Assembly: GCA_003511785.1 (NCBI GenBank)
Contig: DOIS01000294.1
Coordinates: 1,439-12,715, forward strand
DNA: 11,277 nt
Direction of reading: 5' to 3'
From: Paracoccaceae bacterium
GTDB taxonomy: Bacteria; Pseudomonadota; Alphaproteobacteria; Rhodobacterales; Rhodobacteraceae
Part shown: positions 7,036 through 11,277 of the stretch, in pieces
Numbering within the stretch: position 1 is the stretch's first letter
Layout: each line of letters begins with the position of its first letter
Notes under the pieces: generated by a model
What the model was told of the DNA's origin: nothing
The model's input: only the letters and a program-made list of their open reading frames with translations
Database searches by the model: none
Made by a program: the position numbers and the translations under genes

Positions 7036-7064
7036 CAGATAGTCTGGCGTTTCGCACCGCGCAA
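7036..7064 (-). promoter_or_regulatory. Candidate sigma70-type promoter of the DUF1127 gene
   Basis: On the minus strand TTGCGC (7064-7059) is followed after 17 nt by TATCTG (7041-7036), leaving a leader of about 47 nt to ATG 6982. The -10 match is moderate. Directly upstream lies the GCATG dyad array, a position suited to an activator. Confidence 0.35.
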
Positions 7065-7074
7065 GCAGCGAAAA

Positions 7075-7105
7075 TTGCATGTGACCCATGCAAAATCTGC
7101 ATGGG
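7075..7105. repeat. Two overlapping dyads built from three GCATG half-sites
   Basis: TTGCATG (7075-7081) and CATGCAA (7087-7093) form one perfect inverted repeat with a 5-nt spacer. CCCATGCA (7085-7092) and TGCATGGG (7098-7105) form a second, also with a 5-nt spacer, sharing the middle half-site. The core pentamers start at 7077, 7087 and 7099, spaced by about one helical turn each. This is the pattern of a cooperative regulator binding site in the divergent DUF1127/ruvC region. Confidence 0.5.
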
Positions 7106-7125
7106 CATCGCACCGGGTAACATCC

Positions 7126-7154
7126 TTGAAACAAAGGTTAAATCTCGTTTATCC
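7126..7154 (+). promoter_or_regulatory. Candidate rightward promoter upstream of ruvC
   Basis: TTGAAA (7126-7131) and TTATCC (7149-7154) are 17 nt apart, a reasonable sigma70-type pair for a GC-rich alphaproteobacterium. Transcription would start near 7161 and produce a long leader, about 155 nt before ruvC, or a separate small RNA. Confidence 0.35.
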
Positions 7155-7157
7155 ACA
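7149..7157 (+). promoter_or_regulatory. Perfect DnaA box
   Basis: TTATCCACA matches the DnaA-box consensus exactly and overlaps the -10 of the candidate rightward promoter. It is single: I see no further copies in this gap, so it is not an origin. It could be a regulatory DnaA site or chance. Confidence 0.35.
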
Positions 7158-7216
7158 TGTCGGTTCCGGGCGCTGCGAGGTCGCTTTCGAGCCGGGGTCA
7201 TGCCAAAACCGACATG
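7156..7216. repeat. 10-bp inverted repeat with 41-nt loop in the ruvC upstream region
   Basis: CATGTCGGTT (7156-7165) and AACCGACATG (7207-7216) are perfectly complementary. If transcribed from the candidate promoter just upstream, most of the stem could form in the RNA. No T-run follows. It may be a structured leader, a small-RNA fold or a DNA looping site. Confidence 0.35.
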
Positions 7217-7247
7217 CCCCGTCGCAATCGAACCGCGGCCAAATCGC

Positions 7248-7276
7248 TTGGCTCATGTTCGCCTTTCGTGCTAACG
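7248..7276 (+). promoter_or_regulatory. Candidate ruvCAB promoter with LexA-like box
   Basis: TTGGCT (7248-7253) and CTAACG (7271-7276), 17 nt apart, form a weak promoter about 40 nt before the ruvC ATG. Between them GTTC-N7-GTGC (7257-7271) matches seven of the eight fixed bases of the alphaproteobacterial LexA box GTTC-N7-GTTC. The placement between -35 and -10 is right for SOS repression, but the match is imperfect. Confidence 0.3.
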
Positions 7277-7316
7277 CTGAAAACAATCGAAGAACAAACG
7301 ACGGGCCGGGCAGCGA

Positions 7317-7814
7317 ATGCGGATTCTGGGCATTGATCCGGGGCTGAGAACCCTGGGGTGGGGGGTGATCGATTCGCAGGGATCGCGCCTGAGCCATGTG
7401 GCGAACGGGCTGTGCCTGTCGGGATCGGGCGCGCTGGCCGAGCGGCTCTTGTCGCTGTTCGACCAGCTGGGCGCGGTGATCGCGCAATACGCCCCGGATG
7501 CAGCGGCGGTGGAACAGACCTTCGTGAACAAGGACGGGGCCGGGACGCTGAAACTGGGCCAGGCGCGCGGCGTGGCGTTGCTGGCGCCTGCGCGCGCCGG
7601 GCTACCGGTGGGGGAATACGCGCCCAACCGGGTCAAGAAGACCGTGGTCGGCGTAGGCCATGCGCAGAAGGAGCAGGTGCTGCACATGGTGCGCCTGCAA
7701 CTGCTGGGGTGCGATCCCGCCGGGCCGGATGCGGCGGACGCGCTGGCGGTGGCGATCTGTCATGCGCATTACACGCGCGGCGCGGCGCGGGGCCTGCGCG
7801 AGGTGCGGGCATGA
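7317..7814 (+). CDS. ruvC: Crossover junction endodeoxyribonuclease RuvC
   Basis: Holliday-junction resolvase: a dimer that nicks two strands of a four-way junction symmetrically, with RuvAB, during recombinational repair. The 165-residue protein has the RNase H-like active site in full: Asp7 (GIDPG), Glu66 (VEQTF), Asp138 and Asp141 (PDAADALAVA). NKDGAGTLKLGQARGVAL and APNRVKKTVVGVGHAQKEQV are typical of the family. ATG 7317 gives the canonical MRILGIDPG start, although the upstream sequence (GGGCAGCGA) is a weak ribosome binding site. Its stop overlaps the ruvA start as ATGA, implying coupled translation. A LexA-like box lies in the putative promoter. Confidence 0.98.
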   Translation: MRILGIDPGLRTLGWGVIDSQGSRLSHVANGLCLSGSGALAERLLSLFDQLGAVIAQYAPDAAAVEQTFVNKDGAGTLKLGQARGVALLAPARAGLPVGEYAPNRVKKTVVGVGHAQKEQVLHMVRLQLLGCDPAGPDAADALAVAICHAHYTRGAARGLREVRA

Positions 7815-8479
7815 TCGGCAAGCTGTCGGGGCGGCTGGACTATCGCGCGGGCGATCACGTTCTGATCGACGTGCGCGGGGTGGGCTATATCGTCTATTGC
7901 TCCGAGCGCACGCTGGCCGCCCTGCCGGGGCCCGGCGAGGCGGTGGCGCTGTATACCGACCTGGTGGTGCGCGAGGACCTGATGCAGCTCTACGGGTTCC
8001 CGACGCTGGTCGAGAAGGAGTGGCATCGCCTGCTGACCAGCGTGCAGGGCGTGGGGGCCAAGGTCTCGCTGGCCATCCTCGGCGCGCTGGGCCCGGACGG
8101 GGTGAGCCGGGCCATCGCGCTGGGCGACTGGGCCAGCATCAAGGCGGCCAAGGGGGTCGGCCCCAAGACCGCGCATCGCATCGTGCTGGATCTCAAGGAC
8201 AAGGCGCCGGGCGTCATGGCGATGGGCGGCACCCTGGCCGCGGCCCAGGGCGAGGCGCCGCCGGTGATCGAGGACGAAGGGGCCGCGCCCCCTGCCCCGG
8301 CGCCCGCACCGCGCGCGGCCGGCTCGGCCCAGGCCGATGCGTTGTCGGCGCTGGGCAATCTGGGCTATGCCCCCGGCGAGGCGGCCTCCGCCGTGGCCGA
8401 GGCAGCGGCGGCCGAGCCCGAGGCCGAGACGCCCGCGCTGATCCGCGCGGCGCTGAAACGGCTGGCACCGAAGGAGTAG
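7811..8479 (+). CDS. ruvA: Holliday junction branch migration protein RuvA
   Basis: Tetrameric protein that binds the four-way DNA junction and loads the RuvB motors. In 222 residues, domain I (about 1-62, OB fold) begins MIGKLSGRL and holds the acidic pin residues Glu55 and Asp56. Domain II has two helix-hairpin-helix motifs (SVQGVGAKVSLAIL at 77-90 and AKGVGPKTAHRI at 113-124). The linker is long and Pro/Ala-rich (about 157-171), and domain III (about 174-222) is the RuvB-binding module with ALSALGNLGY. The slightly long linker is common in GC-rich alphaproteobacteria. The start overlaps ruvC and ruvB follows after 3 nt. Confidence 0.98.
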   Translation: MIGKLSGRLDYRAGDHVLIDVRGVGYIVYCSERTLAALPGPGEAVALYTDLVVREDLMQLYGFPTLVEKEWHRLLTSVQGVGAKVSLAILGALGPDGVSRAIALGDWASIKAAKGVGPKTAHRIVLDLKDKAPGVMAMGGTLAAAQGEAPPVIEDEGAAPPAPAPAPRAAGSAQADALSALGNLGYAPGEAASAVAEAAAAEPEAETPALIRAALKRLAPKE

Positions 8480-8482
8480 GCC

Positions 8483-9502
8483 ATGGCTGAGCCCGACCCC
8501 ACCCTGCGCGCCGATCCGCTGCCCGAGGATAACGACCGCGCCCTGCGTCCGCAGGTGCTGGACGAGTTCATCGGCCAGGCCGAGGCGCGCGCCAATCTCA
8601 AGGTGTTCATCGAAAGCGCCCGGCGCCGGGGCGAGGCGATGGACCACACCCTGTTTCATGGCCCCCCCGGCCTCGGCAAGACCACGCTGGCGCAGATCGT
8701 GGCGCGCGAGCTGGGGGTGAATTTCCGCATGACGTCCGGCCCGGTGCTGGCCAAGGCCGGAGACCTGGCGGCGATCCTGACCAACCTCGAGGCCCGCGAC
8801 GTGCTCTTCATCGACGAGATCCACCGCCTCAACCCGGCGGTTGAGGAGGTGCTTTATCCCGCGCTGGAGGATTACGAGCTGGACCTCGTGATCGGCGAAG
8901 GGCCGGCGGCGCGCACCGTGCGGATCGAGTTGCAGCCCTTCACGCTGGTCGGCGCAACCACGCGGATGGGTCTGCTGACCACGCCGTTGCGCGACCGCTT
9001 CGGTATCCCTACGCGGTTGCAGTTCTACACGGTGGACGAGCTGTTCGAGATCGTCACGCGCAACGCGCGCAAACTGGGCGCGCCGGCCGAGGACGAGGGC
9101 GCGCGCGAGATCGCCCGGCGCGCGCGCGGCACGCCGCGCATCGCGGGCCGGCTCTTGCGCCGGGTGGTGGATTTCGCCGTGGTCGAGGGCGACGGGCGCA
9201 TCACACGCGCGCTGGCCGACAATGCGCTGACCCGTCTGGGGGTGGATCATCTGGGGCTCGACGGGGCCGACCGGCGCTACCTGCACTTGATCGCCGAGAA
9301 CTATTCCGGAGGGCCGGTGGGGATCGAGACCCTGTCGGCGGCGCTGTCGGAGAGCCGCGACGCGCTGGAGGAGGTGATCGAGCCGTTCCTGCTGCAACAG
9401 GGGCTGATTCAGCGCACTCCGCGCGGGCGGATGCTGGCACAGAAGGCCTGGGCGCATTTGGGCCTGCCCATGCCCAAAGGGCAGAGCGACCTCTTCGGGT
9501 AA
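8483..9502 (+). CDS. ruvB: Holliday junction branch migration ATPase RuvB
   Basis: AAA+ hexameric DNA translocase that drives branch migration with RuvA. The 339-residue protein shows Walker A GPPGLGKTT (60-68), Walker B LFIDEIHRL (108-116), the RuvA-contacting beta-hairpin region after the second helix (about 130-148), sensor 1 GATTR (157-161), an arginine finger in TPLRDRFG (Arg170), and sensor 2 RGTPRIAGRLLRR (215-227). In the last motif Gly replaces the more usual Asn. The C-terminal winged-helix domain contains ENYSGGPVGIETLSAAL and ends RTPRGRML followed by LGLP. ATG 8483 has AAGGAG 6 nt upstream within the end of ruvA. It is the last gene of the ruvCAB unit; the next gene is convergent, 45 nt away. 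Confidence 0.98.
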   Translation: MAEPDPTLRADPLPEDNDRALRPQVLDEFIGQAEARANLKVFIESARRRGEAMDHTLFHGPPGLGKTTLAQIVARELGVNFRMTSGPVLAKAGDLAAILTNLEARDVLFIDEIHRLNPAVEEVLYPALEDYELDLVIGEGPAARTVRIELQPFTLVGATTRMGLLTTPLRDRFGIPTRLQFYTVDELFEIVTRNARKLGAPAEDEGAREIARRARGTPRIAGRLLRRVVDFAVVEGDGRITRALADNALTRLGVDHLGLDGADRRYLHLIAENYSGGPVGIETLSAALSESRDALEEVIEPFLLQQGLIQRTPRGRMLAQKAWAHLGLPMPKGQSDLFG

Positions 9503-9547
9503 GGCACCCGGTCGGGCGACCCGCGACAGGCTCCAGTTCGCATTCCG

Positions 9548-10840
9548 TCAGAACAGCAGGTCGTCCATCAGCCCGGCGCTGGTCACGTTCAACACAAGCA
9601 GGGTCTGCCCCCCTCCAAGGCCGAAACCCACATGCCCCGACGCGGTGTCGTCCGCTGCCGCGGCCACCGCCTCGGCGTCGGCGAAGCCGAACGCGGTCAG
9701 GTCCAGAACATCTGTGCCCAACTCGAAATCCATGATCGTCTGGATACCGCCGGGGACGGCACGGATGACGAACATGTCGGCGTCCGCGCCGCCGGTCAGC
9801 CGATCCTCGGAACCGTTGGCCACCAGCCTGTCGCGTCCCGCCCCACCGTAAAGCAGATTCGCCCCCTGGCCGCCCGCGAGGTCGTCATCCCCCACACCGC
9901 CGAACAGGGTATCGTCGCCGACATAGCCCAGGAGCTGGTCGGCCCCGGAATGACCGGTCAGCCGATCCGCGCCGCCCTCGCCCACCAGTCGATCCGCCCC
10001 GGCGCCGCCTTGCAGGACATCGCGCCCGGCCCCGCCGCGCAACAGGTCCTCCCCACCCCAGCCGGCGAGCGTGTCGTTTTCATGCTGGCCCAGAAGGGTG
10101 TCGTTACCACCCCCGCCGTCAAGCCGGTCATCGCCGCGGTTTCCCGCTAGGTAGTCATCGCCCCCTCCGCCGGACAGAATGTCGCCGCGCGCGCCTCCAT
10201 GAAGCACGTCATTGCCGGCCCCGCCAAACAACCTGTCCGCGCCCTCGTCGCCGTAAAGGATGTCGCGGCCTTCGTCTCCGTAAAGCAGGTCGTTGCCCTG
10301 CCGGCCATAAAGGCGGTCGTTACCTGCACCGCCGAAGCCAACGTCGTCGCCGCCATTCAGGATGATACCGTCATCTCCACCCCGACCGAAGATCACGTCG
10401 TCGGCCGCCCCGCCGCTCAACCCGTCGCCGCCACCATAGCCGTGGATGACACCGCCTGAATGGTTCGTGTGCGAGAAATACTCGGCGGTCCAGCTGGCGG
10501 TCACGAAATCGACCGCCCAGAACAAATCCCCCTCGGCGGCCATCCTGAAGGCGGTGCGCATCTCGTTGCCGTCCAGAAGCGTGAAGTTCGACGAGACGAT
10601 CACCTGCTGGTTGGGGATCTCGACCGCGCCCAGATAGACGCGGTATTCCTCGAGGATACCGCCAACGGGGACCCCCTGCGCGTCATAGGTCAGCCCCTGG
10701 CCAGTGAACACGATCGTCACATCGCCCGAGACGGTTCGGAACGCCTCGTCCGAGACGGGCGTGATCGCGCTGCCGCCGAGAAACATGGTTTCCGCGATGT
10801 CCAGGCAGGACATGCGTTGCAACTGAAGAATGCTGGGCAT
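9548..10840 (-). CDS. RTX (hemolysin-type calcium-binding repeat) secreted protein
   Basis: A 430-residue protein without an N-terminal signal peptide. About residues 1-130 form a domain I cannot name (FTGQGLTYDAQGVPVGGILEE in the middle), of a kind seen at the front of roseobacter RTX proteins. Residues about 133-352 hold roughly 22 nonapeptides of the GGxGxDxLx type, such as GGAGNDRLY and GGGGNDTLL, which bind Ca2+ in a parallel beta-roll outside the cell. The C-terminus (DADMFVIRA, TIMDFELGTDVLDLTAFGF, then LVLNVTSAGLMDDLLF) resembles serralysin-like type I secretion ends. No catalytic motif such as a zinc protease HExxH is visible, so a surface, biofilm or matrix role is likelier than an enzyme. 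No type I secretion genes are in the window. ATG 10840 is used; ATG at residue 10 or 19 are alternatives. An 11-G tract lies in its ribosome-binding region. Confidence 0.92.
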   Translation of the reverse strand: MPSILQLQRMSCLDIAETMFLGGSAITPVSDEAFRTVSGDVTIVFTGQGLTYDAQGVPVGGILEEYRVYLGAVEIPNQQVIVSSNFTLLDGNEMRTAFRMAAEGDLFWAVDFVTASWTAEYFSHTNHSGGVIHGYGGGDGLSGGAADDVIFGRGGDDGIILNGGDDVGFGGAGNDRLYGRQGNDLLYGDEGRDILYGDEGADRLFGGAGNDVLHGGARGDILSGGGGDDYLAGNRGDDRLDGGGGNDTLLGQHENDTLAGWGGEDLLRGGAGRDVLQGGAGADRLVGEGGADRLTGHSGADQLLGYVGDDTLFGGVGDDDLAGGQGANLLYGGAGRDRLVANGSEDRLTGGADADMFVIRAVPGGIQTIMDFELGTDVLDLTAFGFADAEAVAAAADDTASGHVGFGLGGGQTLLVLNVTSAGLMDDLLF

Positions 10841-10844
10841 TGCG

Positions 10845-10855
10845 CCCCCCCCCCC
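10845..10855 (-). repeat. Homopolymer of 11 G at the RTX translation start
   Basis: Eleven consecutive C on the plus strand read as G11 on the coding strand, ending 4 nt before the RTX ATG. The purine-rich CAGAG lies at its far side. The tract therefore occupies the Shine-Dalgarno zone; slippage in it would change the spacing to, or strength of, the ribosome binding site without changing the protein. Confidence 0.7.
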
Positions 10856-10871
10856 TCTGCCCGGACACCGC

Positions 10872-10974
10872 GCAGGCCAGCGGGGGCGGGCTCAACCAAG
10901 AACGATGGCCTGCTCGATAGGAAACAGATCGCAAGACCGCCGCAGGCCGGACTTACGCAGGGTCAAGACTGCGT
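10872..10974. promoter_or_regulatory. Dyads in the RTX upstream region
   Basis: In the 231-nt gap between the reductase gene and the RTX gene, ACGCAG (10955-10960) and CTGCGT (10969-10974) form a 20-bp dyad with an 8-nt spacer, resembling an operator. GCAGGCCA (10872-10879) and TGGCCTGC (10906-10913) form an 8-bp stem with a 26-nt loop. CGCAGGCC recurs at 10941. I could not place a convincing promoter, though one is expected here. Confidence 0.3.
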
Positions 10975-11049
10975 GCGCCGAGAGGAGAAAAGCAAGCCTT
11001 CTTTCCGGTCAGCCGGTCGGGCGTGCCACGTTTTGGCCGGGTCGGGGCG

Positions 11050-11067
11050 GTCGCCCTCGTCGGCGAC
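11050..11067 (-). terminator. Short hairpin after the reductase gene
   Basis: GTCGCC and GGCGAC flank a 6-nt loop, 5 nt downstream of the minus-strand stop codon at 11072. There is no T-run, so terminator function is uncertain. Confidence 0.25.
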
Positions 11068-11071
11068 GGCC

Positions 11072-11277
11072 TCAATAGCCCAGGTCGCGATCGACCAGGT
11101 GTAGGAACGGCTCGCCTGCCTCGCCGCGGCGAATGTTTTCAGCGATGACCTGCGCGGCGGTCTCGGGCCGGGTTTCCGAGGCAATGTGTGGCGTGACGGT
11201 GACGCGCGGATGCGCCCAATAGGGGTGTTCGGGCGGCAGCGGCTCGGTGCGGAAGACGTCGAGCGTGGCGTGGCCGA
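11072..11277 (-). CDS. D-2-hydroxyacid dehydrogenase, glyoxylate/hydroxypyruvate reductase A type (N-terminal part missing)
   Basis: Only the last 68 residues are inside the window; the start lies beyond the right edge. They read ATLDVFRTEPLPPEHPYW, then HPRVTVTPHIASETRPETAA, and end VDRDLGY. DVFRTEPLP carries the expected catalytic Glu and TPHIAS the catalytic His of NAD(P)H-dependent D-2-hydroxyacid dehydrogenases. The ending GEPFLHLVDRDLGY is characteristic of the GhrA subgroup, which reduces glyoxylate and hydroxypyruvate in the cytosol. The nucleotide-binding domain and the catalytic Arg are not visible, so the exact substrate class is an inference from the C-terminus. Confidence 0.87.
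   Translation of the reverse strand, partial: GHATLDVFRTEPLPPEHPYWAHPRVTVTPHIASETRPETAAQVIAENIRRGEAGEPFLHLVDRDLGY

Noticed and set aside
7149..7157. Replication origin suggested by a perfect DnaA box
   Set aside because: Only one box is seen, with no AT-rich unwinding region and no dnaA, parAB or repABC genes nearby.
7769..9457. Long open frame of over 500 codons on the minus strand across ruvA and ruvB
   Set aside because: It is antisense to two certain genes, has the Arg/Gly/His/Gln-rich composition of GC-rich shadow frames, and lacks any recognisable domain.
9503..9547. Terminator between convergent ruvB and the RTX gene
   Set aside because: GGTCG and CGACC are close together with a 2-nt loop and no T-run; the structure is too weak to call.
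9840..10440. Regular 27-nt periodicity resembling a repeat array or CRISPR
   Set aside because: The period is explained by tandem 9-residue RTX repeats in a coding frame; units are degenerate and there are no spacers.

Overview
The window looks like chromosomal DNA from a high-GC alphaproteobacterium, most likely of the Rhodobacteraceae/Roseobacter group. The basis is the strong G/C preference at third codon positions, the family-level look of NadE, PrmA and RuvCAB, a DUF1127 mini-protein, an FnrL-type box, and a type I secreted RTX protein. No 16S rRNA, tRNA, insertion sequence or CRISPR array is visible, so the genus is not resolved. Most of the window is ordinary core genome. I did not find a clear new multi-gene system; the points worth a second look are regulatory sites and two homopolymer tracts.

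Layout, left to right. The C-terminal three quarters of a glutamine-dependent NAD+ synthetase (nadE, +) enters from the left edge. It converges, across a 277-nt gap rich in inverted repeats, on a YeeE/YedE-family membrane protein (-), a probable thiosulfate/sulfur-compound importer. A 120-nt divergent region carries a near-consensus FNR/FnrL box placed as for a class II promoter of the yeeE-type gene. To its right, three tightly packed genes read rightward: an MFS transporter, a MATE-family efflux protein (ATGA overlap) and prmA, the ribosomal protein L11 methyltransferase (1-nt gap). A separate gene for a small single-pass membrane protein follows, ending at a strong rho-independent terminator.

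On the far side of that terminator lies a minus-strand DUF1127 gene. Its reading frame appears broken by one extra base in a run of seven C (coding sense). A 326-nt divergent region then holds inverted repeats, promoter-like sequences, one perfect DnaA box and a LexA-like box. It leads into the Holliday-junction operon ruvC-ruvA-ruvB (+), with an ATGA overlap and a 3-nt gap.

The right end is all minus strand. A 430-aa RTX protein has about 22 glycine/aspartate-rich nonapeptides and a C-terminal type I secretion-like end; its start codon lies 4 nt from an 11-base G tract. Upstream of it is the C-terminal end of a D-2-hydroxyacid dehydrogenase (glyoxylate/hydroxypyruvate reductase A type), cut by the window edge.

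Functionally, RuvC, RuvA and RuvB form the branch-migration and resolution machine and are probably co-transcribed, perhaps under SOS control. MFS, MATE and prmA are likely one transcript, although their functions have no obvious link. The other genes look like independent units.
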